Source: Ricordea florida (taxonomy: Eukaryota > Cnidaria > Anthozoa > Corallimorpharia > Ricordeidae). From it: 64,000 nucleotides of DNA. The notes below the pieces were generated by a model. The model was not told the origin of the DNA. It saw only the letters and a program-made list of their open reading frames with translations, and searched no databases. Shown in pieces: positions 49,994 to 61,911 of the stretch; position 1 is the first letter of the stretch, and every line of letters starts with the position of its first letter. A program made the translations under genes and the position numbers. The stretch covers positions 26,953,113 to 27,017,112 of the forward strand of contig OX453276.1 in the NCBI GenBank assembly GCA_949710005.1, in the 5' to 3' direction.

Positions 49994-50882
49994 GGTCTTA
50001 CTAAAATCAAAAGGAGTTTAAATGTTTCCAGTTAGGACAATGACCAACTTGGAGACTGAATTTCATGAGCCTTTTACTCGGCCAGGCGCTAAACGTGAAC
50101 AGATGATAACTATTCGCTTTTCCGACATCGACCGCCATCGACCGCCCCCAAGATTACAAGCAGTATATGAATTTCAGTTGGCTCGAAAGTGATCTGAAGA
50201 TGAGAAAATCTCTTGCTAATATAGTAAGCTTTGATGAGAACTCATAGAGCGAAATTAGGACTTGAATGAGAATTTATTTGAGCGAAATGAGTACTCGTTA
50301 TTGAACGGAACCACTACTGAAAACAGAATAAATTGACGAATCCATAATGTGAAACCGAAGAACTTCTGCGGCCAACCTGGATAAGAAACATCGCATGGAG
50401 GACTTTTCTACTGATTTAAGTGTTAGTACTAACAGGAATGGAGTTGGAAAAGTATTGGGACGGTCAAGAAGTATGTCAACGCTTACCATTAAATATAGAG
50501 GCGCATGCCGTGACGGAGAACCAGGGTTCGAAAAGAGTAAGTCATGAAGAAAATGTATTAAGCGTTATATTATATACAATACACCACAAGCCGTTACAAT
50601 TAAACGTTTTCTGTCTATTGATTTCCGAATTTACCTTGAAGTGAACTAGATTGTGTTGAAGTAGACATGTTGGAAAAATAGGCTTACCTGTTTTGCTTAC
50701 TGTTGTGTGACTCATCATATTTACATTGTAAAAACAAGAAGTTATAAGGATAAAAACAAAGATGTATTGCTGTATTAATGATGGCAAGTGTGATTTTTTT
50801 AAGTGCAACCCTGAATATATATACCACTGATAACCTAAAATGAGATGGTACGGTAAATAAACTAATTCAACTTGATAAAGGA
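49994..50882. other. No recognisable gene
   Basis: Short frames only; none shows a known motif. Confidence 0.4.
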
Positions 50883-51146
50883 TTGAGAGTCTTAAGGATT
50901 TTAAGATCATCACACCAGCTGGGCTATCCTACATGGTTTTGTTCATTATCAGCTGCAGAATCAAGGTGGATATTTCTGTTGCATACATTGAATAGACTTG
51001 TAGACAACAAAAACTATAATGATGATAAAATTGACAATGTCATGGCAACAAAATTCAGACCTTATTCAGAAGGACCCTGTTACTTTGAACACACAGACAG
51101 TGAGCAGCAGGATACCAGAACTACATTTGGTTTCGGTGCCATTTAA
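50883..51146 (+). pseudogene. Possible Helitron replication-protein scrap
   Basis: A short frame with GYPTWFCSLSAAESRWIFLL followed by LVDNKNYNDDKID, similar in spacing to the N-terminal part of Helitron-like rep proteins (a hydrophobic strand, then a W-x2-LL helix). The rest of the family sequence is missing on both sides. It could also be chance. Confidence 0.35.
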
Positions 51147-51705
51147 TCCTGTACCCTTATGTTAAGTTATCAAATTTTTTAACAACTGTATGCTTGCCAC
51201 CTGCCTTATAACTGATGCCTAGTGTAGTCAAATGATTGGCGTCATGTACTCACTGTATGTTTATTTCAAAAAGCTACTCAGCTCCCTGGTCACTTTTATG
51301 TTGTGATTATAGATTATTAAAATTATCTTCAAGTTCATTCAATCACAACTCTGAAAAAGCACCTCATTAATTTTTAAATTATTTCTTTTTTCTGTTTTGT
51401 AAACATATCCACGAGTTCACCATAGTCCTACTTTGATTCGGCATTTCCCGCGAACCGCAAACGTCAAGAAGTCACGTGACCAAGGTTTGCGGTTTGAAGT
51501 TCCCGTTTGGACGTGAAGTAGGCGGTTTTCAGGTAAGTCATTTGCCTCAAGGTTTCTTTGCTTTTATTTTCAAACACGTCGCGTTGAGGGAGTGTAGATT
51601 AATTGATACACATCTGTAATTCTTATTCAATATGGTTTTAGCGCAGAGATGCAATTCGTCAGTTGCAATTATGTTGTGAATTGCGACCGCATTTTTCAGT
51701 TTCAA
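51147..51705. other. No recognisable gene
   Basis: No coding frame or repeat boundary that I can support. Confidence 0.4.
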
Positions 51706-51713
51706 GCAACATG

Positions 51714-52150
51714 CCCGGGGGGGGGGGACTCCCATATGGAGTGGACGGGGATGCTCGTCGGAAATTTTGAATTTAACCCCTAAAAGAGACCAATCTGGGC
51801 GTGGCCGAAGCTAATTCAGATCCCTAAAAGAGACCAGTTTCGACGAGTTTCAGTTCGTCAAGTTTCGTATAACACTCTCGTAAAACAATAGACAAAGACA
51901 TTTTGTTACAGTGGACTTTGGATATTAATGGTATGGAAAACTTTGTTTATATTAATTGAGCAAATATAAAGAATCAAAATTCTTTCTGTTTTGTTCTTAC
52001 TTCGCGTGCAACCCTTAACGAGACCTTGACGGTTAAAAATAATGACATTTTGCCCAGAACACCCTAAGCGAGACCAAAATCCTAAATTTACACCCCTAAG
52101 CGAGACGACGAGCATCCCCGTCCATTCCATATGGGAGTCCCCCCACCGGG
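51714..52150. mobile_element. hAT-type MITE with 8-bp GCAACATG duplication
   Basis: 437 bp with inverted ends starting CCCGG and a G tract, then GGGGACTCCCATATGGA and GACGGGGATGCTCGTCG. Flanked by GCAACATG at 51706-51713 and 52151-52158. The inside repeats CCCTAAAAGAGACCA-type units. Non-coding. Confidence 0.85.
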
Positions 52151-52158
52151 GCAACATG

Positions 52159-53506
52159 GCTGTCGAGCCACGAGTAAACCGCAAACTTAATCGCGTGACG
52201 TGCAACAAACCTCGAACGCGTGACCGCTAACTTCTAACTGCGGTTTGGCGTTTGCAGTGTTTGTGCAAACCTCTATCTTAATCTCTCTAATGTCCCTTGT
52301 GTCCACCAATCAGCGCGCGACTTGCTTGATGCCGATTTTTATAACGCAAATACAACAGCTATTCTCCCTCGGGTTTCTGTCAAGCCTTGCGGAAAGCTAA
52401 TTGCCTCTCTGACTGGCATCCCGAAGTCTTATTATCACCAACGCAGTGTTGCAAAGTAATGTCAATAATAAATGTCTCGATAATTACTTCTGTTTATTAA
52501 ATTTCACACGGGGGGCTAAAAACAGCCTCAGGCATACAGGAATTATCGAGACTTCTCGTTATGTTCTAGGAATTACAGCGCTGCAAGCCCCTCAAGGAAC
52601 GCTTCCTTGCTGTTAAAATCACGGATTCCTTTCGAGCATTGTTGAAATTTTGACTCACAAAGAAAGAGTGAAACACTACCTCATCAGTTTTGTAACTCAT
52701 GTGTTTTTGTAACTGCATGCGAGTGAGTGCCTCTTGAAGCTAAATACAGCAAGAATTCCTGTACATTCCTTACGTTTACTGTGCGAGTAGCAACCAGGCT
52801 ACTGAAGGACAAAACCTTAAAAGCTTATAAATTTGGAATGGCTCACGCGTTCTTTTCGCCTGGCTTGGCCGGAAATTTCGGCCTTGATTCAGATGTCGAA
52901 CGTTTCATGTGCCTAAACTTAACGCAAAATCAAGCTATAAATAGATAATAGTATATACAGTGGTAAAGGAGTTGCAAACAGCTGTGGGTAATAGAAAAAA
53001 AAGACGTTGTATTGTAATAAGAACTAAACAGTCTTATCTCAAATCCCAGAAGAAGCAGCCAATTTAACCGGAAGGCACCTTTTTACGTTCACAGCCTGTT
53101 AGCGATTAGTGGTATTTTGTAACGGAAGGGTATCACCTCAAAACAATTTAGCCTCTTTATTCGAAAAATATGCCATTGAAGAGAAAATCAAACTGGCATG
53201 TTTACCCGAATTTTGAACTAACAGGGCAAGTGACTGTGTTTTTCCTCTGTGTTTTTGCAGCGTGAGTCACAATACGTGTTAAAAGGAATGTCCCTTTTCG
53301 TGTATATTGCCCTTAAAATTTTACAACCCGATATCGAGTTCTCATTATTGTATGTGAAACATTAAGTGCCGCGTATTGATGTTTTGTCTTCACACGGGCT
53401 TATCCTCGGTGTAAAAACCACGCAACTGACGTCACAGCATCTATTGTTTAACCCGCATTGATCTGTCGAAGTGATCTGTAGTGACAGGAGCCCATTACCT
53501 GGTAGT
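52159..53506. other. No recognisable gene
   Basis: Mixed sequence without a supported coding frame. Confidence 0.4.
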
Positions 53507-53910
53507 GATCGTAAATCGATGATCTGTAAATCGATGATTCGCTGGACAATTAGACGGATGGATCGGTAGATCGATGGATCTCTGGATCTCTGGATCAATA
53601 CATCGATGGATCTGTGGATCTCTCGATCAATAGATCGATGGATCAGTATATCGAAGGATCAGTAGATCGATGGATTAGTAGATCGATGGATCGATGGATT
53701 AGTAGATCGATGGATCTGTGGATCTCTGGATCTCTGGATCAATAGATCGATAGATCTGTGGATCGAAGGATCAGTAGATCGATGGATTAGTAGATCGATG
53801 GATCGATGGATTAGTAGATCGATGGATCTGTGGATCTGTGGATCTCTGTATCAATACATCGATGGATCTGTGGATCTCTGTATCAATACATCGATGGATC
53901 AGTAGATCAG
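53507..53910. repeat. GATC-rich satellite-like repeat
   Basis: About 400 bp built from variable units of GGATCGATGGATCTGT and AGTAGATCGATGGATTAGTA. Period-8 spacing of GATC and ATCGAT recurs throughout, with higher-order blocks of about 100 bp repeated at 53640-53740 and 53765-53840. Confidence 0.9.
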
Positions 53911-54670
53911 GCTGTCAGTAGTGTCCAGGAGTGTCCACTTGGCGCGCCAGGTTCTCTGGGATGCCATGCGCGTTCGGGCAAGTTTCGGGTTACTTAATTT
54001 TCACATTAGTTGGTGCAAGATTGCTTGAATGAGAACAACTCTTTTAATGGTCTAACAAAACCACCGTTACAACTAGTTTCCAATCGAGCTGAGTAACTAA
54101 TTTTCGCCAATAATTACCTACATGCATGGACTACAGTAAAACGTACCGAACATGCCGATCAGCGAGCGAAGTTAGCCTCGTCTGTTTTGTCAAATAATCG
54201 ATTTCTGATGTTTAACTACGCTGAATTCTTGGCCCATCCTCGGTGTACTGAACCTGTTACGTTCACGAGTGACGTAGAACAAAGAAAAGAAAGGACTGGA
54301 CTGTATTTTGCACGTGCAGTCTCATTGTTTCCTTCATCATTAATTAATTAATTAATTAATTAATTAATCAATTATTAATTATTAATTAATTAATTATTTA
54401 TTAATTAATTATTAATAGAATTGTTTGGTATCGTCGCAGTCGACGTCGTCGTCGTGTTTTCCTTAACTTTCCTTATATAGAAGAGGCATTCTCCTTGTGA
54501 TGGGTTTTGATATAGCGCATCCAAATGCATGCGCTTATACCGTTTATTACTCTTCCTTGGCAGCAGAAAACGTTGTTATATATAAAAAAGCTTGGACTGC
54601 CTAAGACCTTGGATCTTGAAACTGGCCTAAACATTCACAGGCTATGGGAACAAGAGTGACTTTTGACTGC
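53911..54670. other. No gene; contains an (ATTA)n tract
   Basis: 54337-54415 is an imperfect ATTA/TTAA repeat. The rest shows no gene. Confidence 0.6.

Positions 54671-54717
<47 letters not shown>
54671..54717. repeat. (AAT)n microsatellite
   Basis: An uninterrupted run adjoining the 3' end of the LINE fragment to its right. It is probably the tail of that minus-strand element. Confidence 0.9.
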
Positions 54718-54719
54718 TT

Positions 54720-55170
54720 ATTTGCTTATAGTGCGCGGGTACCATTGGAAGATGCTCACCCGCGCATAATATTAAGAATTTTACAATCAAATGTCCATGA
54801 CAAAATAACTACTTATAACTACTGCAGTATATAACCACTAATAATAACTACTGTATAACCGACTACCAGGAGCCCATTATGGGCTCCTGCGACTACTAAT
54901 AACTATTTATATGTTAGCGTAGGAGCCTCCTGGTTAGCGTAAATTGGTATACGCGACCCTGAGCAAATAGGTTTTTAGCAGGCACTTAGACTGTTCAATA
55001 CTGCTAGCCTTACGAATGGAATTTGGAAGATTATTCCATAGTTTGGGTGCCGCATAGGTGAATGAGCGGTCACCCAGAGTAGCAAGGCTCTTTGATGTAG
55101 ATAATATATCCGCATCTCCAGAAATCTTGGACATTTGAGCCCGCGTACCGGTGCGCGGCTTTGCTTAAAA
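54720..55170 (-). pseudogene. 3' end of a CR1/L2-like LINE
   Basis: The last part of a LINE ORF2 on the minus strand. LGDRSFTYAAPKLWNNLPNS is the conserved C-terminal motif of CR1/L2-type reverse transcriptase proteins, followed by a basic helix and a stop at 54934, then a 3' region leading into the microsatellite. The upstream RT domain is missing or unrecognisable. A 5'-truncated copy, typical of incomplete reverse transcription. Confidence 0.75.
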
Positions 55171-56143
55171 AAATACTCCGTACGTACTGTGAACATGAAT
55201 TTTGTGCAGTATCTGGTGCTGTAGTTCTAGTATAATTACGGGAAATCATATTGGTTGTTTTCGTTTTATATCGTTTTCGAAGAAAACAAAGAACCCTTAC
55301 CAAAATGGTAATTTCCACTGACCGCAAGGCTTGGGTGTGGGTTCATGTTTTAGGGCACGCCGATGCTCAAAATCAGTTGAGAAAAACAGAAAGCATGCCC
55401 CTATAAAGGCTGCTGGCCAACGTGACCGATAGACATTTTACAAATGGAAGAAAAAACCTTTCAAATGATGCCTTTTGAACGAAATTTGAGGCAATTGCGG
55501 CAGAGATATCGCTTCTTGAACTCAGCATATTTTTCGGATTTTACCGTGGGATTGTAATGCATTCTGCTCGACGGCATTTGTGGATGGTTTTCAATCAGAG
55601 CAAATACACATGAAAGGTAAACTGCACAGCTTATAAACGATTTTGTCAGGTAGGTTAAAGCATGTTTTTATTACGTCTGGTTGCACATTTCTCCCATCAT
55701 GCTTACTTTTTCGGAAATCGCATTTTAAAAACTGTGCTTCTTCCTGATTTCGCTGAAAATGTCATACAGATCCTGTTAAATTTAATGCACTCCAACTCGG
55801 AAAGAAAAATTTCGCAAATACACATTAATTTCGTTTACTTTGCCATGATTTTCTTAAAAATGTCTCATTATATATCAGCCTATTAGGCCACACTTGCACA
55901 TTTTTGCTATCTTTACTCCTTTGGAAAATATTCGCTGTTTATTTACGATTTCCATACAAATCCCTATAGAATTTTGCGAACATGATCCAGTCCGAAACAC
56001 GAAATTTGATTACGCAATCGCTCGCGTGTACAAGATTTCTGGAGATGGTGTGGAAAACAGAGTCAAACATGTTAATGATGCCTGCAGTAACCACACACAC
56101 GCATGCTGGTCTATTTTTTGTCAAAGGAAACACGAATGATTGA
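55171..56143. other. No recognisable gene
   Basis: AT-rich sequence; short frames only. Confidence 0.4.
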
Positions 56144-56151
56144 GTGAGTGA

Positions 56152-56772
56152 TAGGCTTAGCCACAAGTTGCTCGGCAACTTTTCGGCAACTTTTGAGATT
56201 TTCGGCAACTTTTTAGAATTTTGGCAACTTTTAGAATTTTCGGCAACTTTGGGCTTTTTGAGGTTCTTTGAAGCCACTTTCTTCACGTTTTGAGCCACAT
56301 TGGTCAGTTTTCGATAAACATTCAATTTCTTCTAAAATACAATAACTTAGGGCCTAAGGCCCCCCTCCATGGGTTGATTTTTGTGATGCCTTATCACAAG
56401 GTCAGCGGTATCACGTTGCACGTTTTTCAAGATGGCGGACAATTACAGTGATTCCAATTCAGATGAATCTGCAGATGAGGGCCCAGGTAATCCGATGGCG
56501 GAAGCCAAAAGACTGGGGGCCAATCTTCGTACTTGTTGATCAAGTGAAATGAAAAGAACCTCTGATATTATCATTTGACTTTGACAAATAAAGTTTTGAT
56601 AAGAAGCAATGTGCGAATTTTTAATCTTGAACTCCCAAAAAAGGTAAGAAAAGCAGAAAAATTTTGGCAACTTTTCGGCAACTTTTTGGAAATTCAGCAA
56701 CTTTTCGACAACTTTTAGACACTTTAATCGGCAACTTTTTTGGGATTCATTGGCAACTTGTGGCTAAGCCTA
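56152..56772. mobile_element. hAT-type MITE with TAGGCTTAGC ends and GTGAGTGA duplication
   Basis: 621 bp with inverted ends TAGGCTTAGCCACAAGTTGC, flanked by GTGAGTGA (56144-56151 and 56773-56780). Both subterminal parts carry many copies of GGCAACTTTT in opposite orientations. A short frame inside (56432, MADNYSDSNSDESADEGP) runs into a GTAATC donor and might be a first exon left from the parent transposase. Confidence 0.85.
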
Positions 56773-56780
56773 GTGAGTGA

Positions 56781-57931
56781 AGGAGCCAATCAGCTCGAGT
56801 CTAGTATTTAGCCAATCACGATGCACAATACAATTTGCTTTTATTTAAAAAAGTAAATCGATATGATATCGATTTATTTTTAAACTCAGAAGAGAGTATG
56901 TAAAAGTAATGAAATTGAGGAAAGGCGATAGGTATGGCAAAAAGGTCCGAATAAACTTAATAAATGCAGTAGCTACACACACGCATAGCTGGTCTATGTT
57001 TCGGATTTGGTGTCCGATAGGTTTCTGTTGATTGTGCTAGCATAATTTAGCGGCCCGAGCACAATCCTAACCTTCAAGTTATCTAGAATTAGCGGTTCCA
57101 GTATAAGTTGGCTTTTTTGGCTCTTCCAAAATGAAAAAATGGTGATATTTCGTTTTCAACTATAAAAGCCTTTGTAAACGTTTATCCTTGGGCTTCCTGT
57201 GGTTCGTTTGATTGGTGTGATTTTCTCGATCTCCGGCCCTTGTGTACTGCTCAGCTGTGAGTTCAAAGATCCCTTACAAGCGTCTACCTACCTCTGATAG
57301 AAAAACAAAAAAAATCGCGTGTTTTTAAGACCGAATAAATATTAAATTAATTAATAATTAATTAATTAATAATTTATCCCTTTCCTTCCCAAGTGGGCAT
57401 ATAGGGTTACTTATGCTAATGAACCAAAGCTCAAGGCGTTCCATCCGTGGGTGACCGTTCCCCCGGGCTCTGTGCACCGAAATTAACAAGTAAAGCCATT
57501 TTCCTTGTTGCTTTCGACGCAGGAAAACACAATCTATTCTTCAAGGCGCGATTACCAATTTTGTTTGCGTCCCGAGCATGAAGCGGCACTTTATAATAAA
57601 TTCTTCACATTCCTTTGGTTTTTGACACATATTTGTGCCGTTTTCTTCGCCATTTTAAATTCATTGCCACGAGCTCTGCTTTCCGGACTGCTTCAAGTAA
57701 GTCACTGACGTCAGCTGCTTCTCAATTTTCGTTGCGTTCCTGTTGCTTTCGGTTGCTTCTTTTCTTGACTGGTAAGTTTTCGTGTAAAGCTTCAGAACAT
57801 TTTGCATCACAACTAGGACGCGTGGAAACGACATCTTTGGCGTTGATTTCCTTGGACGAAACTTGTCTCTTTCAGTTTACTGCATTTCATTCGTCGCCGT
57901 ACAAATGTTTTAGCCGTCGCTGTTTTCATAA
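56781..57931. other. No recognisable gene
   Basis: Contains a short ATTAATTA tract near 57345. The frames at 57505-57956 show no family motif. Confidence 0.4.
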
Positions 57932-58150
57932 GGAGCTTAAGCAAGCGCGTTTTTGAGACGGGGACGGCAACCGGAAGTGAGCAGCTTCCCCTTTTAGCTT
58001 GTCTTCACACAACTACATTTACATTGATTAGTATCTTTTCTCCATTAGAGATGATCACTATAAAAATCTGGGAGATACCACTGTCCTGGCACGTGAAATT
58101 TTCTCTTCCGGTTGCCGTCCGCGTCTCAAAAACGCGCGTGCTTAAGCTCC
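57932..58150. mobile_element. Small inverted-repeat element
   Basis: 219 bp with inverted arms of about 45 bp (GGAGCTTAAGCA, then GCGCGTTTTTGAGACG and GACGGCAACCGGAAG). No certain target duplication. Likely a MITE. Confidence 0.65.
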
Positions 58151-58823
58151 CTATTACGGTTTTCCGGACGGCTACGGTGACCTAGATCGCGTGGGGACTG
58201 GTGATACCAGTCGCCGTCTGCACGAAAAGAAATAATTTAGAAAAGGAGTATTAGCGAAACGACAAGCAAATAACGTAAAAAAACTTAAGTTTACTTTGTA
58301 CCCTTTTCGACGGACATACTGGCTCATCAATGCCTGTGAAAAAAGCGAAAATAAAGCAAAAATATCAAATCATTTCTAAAGAAAACTGGCCTAACAATAT
58401 GAATAAAGGTAGAAGAAGTTATTTTCCCCAATGACAAGAGAAAAAGTCAACTAAAATGCTATAAAACACTCACCTAAACCTCACGTACTCGCTACTCCGT
58501 CAAACTACTCTGCTTGCGCACTAGAGAAGCCCACGACGGCGGCAAGAAAACGAGGGTGACACTGGCGCGTGCACAGAAGCGTTTGATTTCATTTCCGGTT
58601 CCCGTAGCCGTCCACAAAAGTGTCGGTGTTAAAAGTCCCTATTTACAAATGTAAGTCGACCTTCTATTTTCTCCCTATTTACAAATGTAAGTCGACCTTT
58701 TATTTTCTCCAACCCAATGAATCAAGTGGTTGTTCTTGTATGCAATTGTGCGCGACCCTTTGTGGTCTTCAACAAGTCATCGTGCTTGTTTTTCATTGTG
58801 CATTACCCATTATGGTGGCAACC
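58151..58823. other. No gene; a 36-bp unit duplicated in tandem
   Basis: 58638-58709 holds two copies of a 36-bp unit (CTATTTACAAATGTAAGTCG start). A degenerate repeat with GTGCAT and TTGTGGTCT spans 58715-58815 and resumes after the next MITE at 59446. Confidence 0.6.
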
Positions 58824-59437
58824 CAGGCTTAGCTGTATAATTCCCGAAGAATTGTCTAAAATTCTTTCCGGAATTTCCCAAACAAAAGATCCAAAATTCT
58901 TTTATAAATGTCATAAAATAATTCTCAAAAAACTCTCTAAATGTTCAGAAATTTTGTTTCTTGTAGCGATATAACAAGAAACAAGGAGTTGTAGATCGCA
59001 AAACATCATCTATTCCCAGTGTTTAAAAGTTGCAAAACATCATTTTACATTTGCTTTTATATGTATTTATTTTATCTTTCTTTTTAATGTCCGATGTAAA
59101 CATTCTCTTGAATCGACATGAAAAAAATGACGTACAAGACGGTGACAAGACGTCAACGTAGAACCTTTATACTGGACTTATCTCTCAGACTCTGACCAGC
59201 TCCTGATCAGTCACTTTAATGATAATAATAATAACGACTGACACCTCTCCTTAAATTGTTGGAATACAAACAAAAATACTTGCTTGTGAAAAGTTTCCAA
59301 CACGTCAGGTGAAAGTTGAAGTTGCCCTAAAATTCTCGAAATTGTCAATTTTTTTCTAAAATTCCCGAGAGTTTCTAAAATTCTTTTTGATGTCTAAAAT
59401 TCCCAAAACAAATTCCGAAATTATGTAGCTAAGCCTA
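58824..59437. mobile_element. MITE with (C/T)AGGCTTAGCT ends
   Basis: 614 bp with imperfect inverted ends (CAGGCTTAGCTGTATAATT and TAGGCTTAGCTACATAATTT). TGGCAACC at 58816-58823 and TGGCATCC at 59438-59445 form an 8-bp duplication with one mismatch. The outer ten bases resemble those of the MITE at 56152, so both may use the same transposase. Inside, TCTAAAATTC units repeat. Confidence 0.75.
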
Positions 59438-59445
59438 TGGCATCC

Positions 59446-60499
59446 TGGATGGAACGAGTCATTGTACTCGTCTGTCATTGTGCATGACCGATTGTGGTCT
59501 CCAACAAAATGAAATGAGTCGTGGTACTCGTATTCCACGGAGCACGAGCACTCTAAATGAATTAACTCAATAGGCGCGCTCGTCGAGTATACTCATTAAA
59601 GTACAAGAAACTGGACTCTTCATAGTTCTTTGTTACCCTACAGTACAACCTCTATAAAAAGTCATACAAAGGTACACTTCATGTGGCACAGTTAACAATT
59701 TAAAGCTGCATGGCTGTTAACATATGGCCCGCGTAATGTGCTTTCATGCAGGAAGAGAAAAGAGAAATTCATATACCCAAAGTGCAGACTATAAATCAAC
59801 TCCACGTCAACAGTAATCTTGAACTCGTTTAATAAACCGTAATCAACAAAGAGCCATCGTAGAAAGGTGAAAAATTAAAGAGGATCGAGCGTTTCAGGAT
59901 CGAGCGGTTCGACTACAAAAAATACAAAAGACGGAAATAAATAAAGAAAACGACTGAAAACTAGTGACAGAGACAAACGTTGTACTTACAGATTGTTTGC
60001 TGCGTGGAGAATCAAAAAAGGAACTCTTGATGACAAGTTATATAACGGGAACACATGGTATAGACCATAATAATAAAAGTTCACATTGCCACGTGCCGAC
60101 AAACGTGACGTTTTGTAACCAACACAAAGAAAGGATGACCAAAGGAGCAGGACAGAAGGGTCCTTCTTCCTCTTTCCCTCCAGCCGCTCTCGTGTTAGAG
60201 TCTACATGCCACCTTAACCTTTTTCGATCGCCTGTCTCGTTTATCAAAACCTCACACTGTCCGTATCAATTAGTATTGTAGCATTCATTTATTAGCAAAT
60301 AATTTCGCATTTGATCCACAGTAAACCTAAAAACGCTCGAACGCACTTCCTAATCTGCGATGATTACTAGTTTACTTCTCTTGTTTTGGCCTTCTTTCGA
60401 AAGATTTTGCACTGTCTTCTGGATTTTTAACCTTTCTTGTTTACGATCTGGATATTTAAAAATAGCTGCCAGTAGAAATGACAGAAATCTTACTCTAGA
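59446..60499. other. No recognisable gene
   Basis: Short frames without family motifs. Confidence 0.4.
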
Positions 60500-61401
60500 G
60501 GAAGTTTTATAGCGTCTAGATGACATGGATGATGAAGAACCGGTCGTTTACGATTCTTCAGGCTCTGACTGAGTTCGATGAAGACAGAACAGTCGGAAAC
60601 GAGGTTGATCTTTCTGAAGATTACCCTTCATCAAGTCAAGAAGATCATTCTACAAGTGAGACTGAAGTGGACCGTGTCGAATTTATGAGAAAACAGCGGC
60701 AAGAGCGGGCACAGCAACTTCGAGAAACATCAGGGAATGCACGTGGCCAAAACCGAGGCACGAGAAGAGGTCAAGCTGCAAGGAGAGCGCGAGGTGCTGT
60801 GAGACCTCATCGTGGATCCAGAATCCAAGATGGCTGCCAGCAGTACATTTGGTCGGAAGAGGTAACATGGAAACGTACGTTTTGCCTAATATCCATCCCC
60901 CTTAATTTCCACAACGAGTAACCGCTCAGGCAAGGGTTGTTAAGCGTAGAAGGGTAGGAGAGGGAGGGAAAAGTGGAGATGTCCTTTGTACACCACTTTT
61001 GAAAGATTACAGTGCTGATATGGGTGGGGTAGACCAAGCAGATCAGATGCTTCGGTACTACACCTGTATTAGAAAGACGGTCAAGTGGTACCGGCGAGTT
61101 CTTTTTGATGAGGTAAAGGTGGCAATCCAAAATGCTTTTATAATTTAATACCATGAAAGGGAGGGGACAAGGAGACCTAAAATGGTTGCCCTGGACTTTT
61201 GGCTTGAATTGGCTGAGGGTCTAATTGGGAACACTTGTATCCAACCAAAGCCCGTAAACGCACCAGAAAATGAGGAGTTAATTCTTCAAAGTGTGTGTGC
61301 CCACATGCCTGAAATGCTGTTAACCAGGGGAAATTGTGCTACTGTAGCAAAACTATCAGAAAATCCCGCAGCTGAGAAGAGTTTGAAGATGTTCCCTGTT
61401 T
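60500..61401 (+). pseudogene. piggyBac-type (PGBD) transposase relic lacking its catalytic core
   Basis: The N-terminal part (60500-60880) has the acidic start seen in PGBD proteins (DDMDDEEPVVYDSSGSD in one frame, DLSEDYPSSSQEDHSTSETE in another) and a basic stretch. The C-terminal part from about 60910 has DYSADMGGVDQADQMLRYYT and RKTVKWYRRVLFDE, the signature end of the piggyBac domain, then an in-frame TAA and FWLELAEGLIGN. The central several hundred residues with the catalytic Asp triad are missing. The relic has at least one frameshift and one stop. Confidence 0.7.
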
Positions 61402-61773
61402 GAGTGAAAAATAATCGCAAAAGAAAACTTCCAGACCTTTTCCCTGGTAAACCGTACCGTTTAATAGTGATCCAAAACAGGAACTACATTCCGAGAGAGA
61501 GAGTCGAAAAATATAAAGGTGAAACTTAATCCTAAAAGAGGGCATTTCCTTTAAAATTCCGATAAAGAGACAGTTCACGTGGAAATGCAATCCTAATCTA
61601 ACATTCCCAATGATGGTTCACCTCCAGTCCCATATGTGCCACGCCCTTATTGCAGTGTTTGTTTATTGTTTATTTATGCGCACAAAAAGATCGCAATTGC
61701 TGGAAAGATTTTCATTCTAAACGAGAGTATTGGAGATAACATAACTTTGTTTATAGCTTCACCAAGTTTTTTT
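61402..61773. other. No recognisable gene
   Basis: May include the end of the piggyBac relic (KRKLPDLFPGKPYRL in one frame). No terminal repeats found. Confidence 0.35.
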
Positions 61774-61911
61774 GGATCAATATCAGTTTCTGGGCAACCG
61801 TGCACCTACCCCTCCCCTAAACCAACATTAACGCTAACTTTTTAACTCATTATAACTTGTTGGATTAGGAGAGGGGTAGGTGCACGGTTGCCCAGAAACT
61901 GATATTGATCC
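61774..61911. mobile_element. Palindromic 138-bp element, about 42-bp near-perfect arms
   Basis: The arms read GGATCAATATCAGTTTCTGG, then GCAACCGTGCACCTACCCCT, and are mirrored almost exactly at the other end; the centre is 50 bases of T-rich sequence. The compact palindrome is non-coding and lacks a clear target duplication. I recall similar hairpin elements in other aquatic animal genomes, but cannot verify that here. Confidence 0.8.

Noticed and set aside
53507..53910. GATC array considered as a replication origin
   Set aside because: No other origin feature is present, and the block has simple nested tandem structure.
57505..57956. Frames of 67 and 113 codons
   Set aside because: Ser/Phe-rich translations of T-rich DNA without recognisable domains.
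60038..60281. Overlapping short frames at 60 kb
   Set aside because: No motif, no splice context that can be supported and no repeat homology visible.
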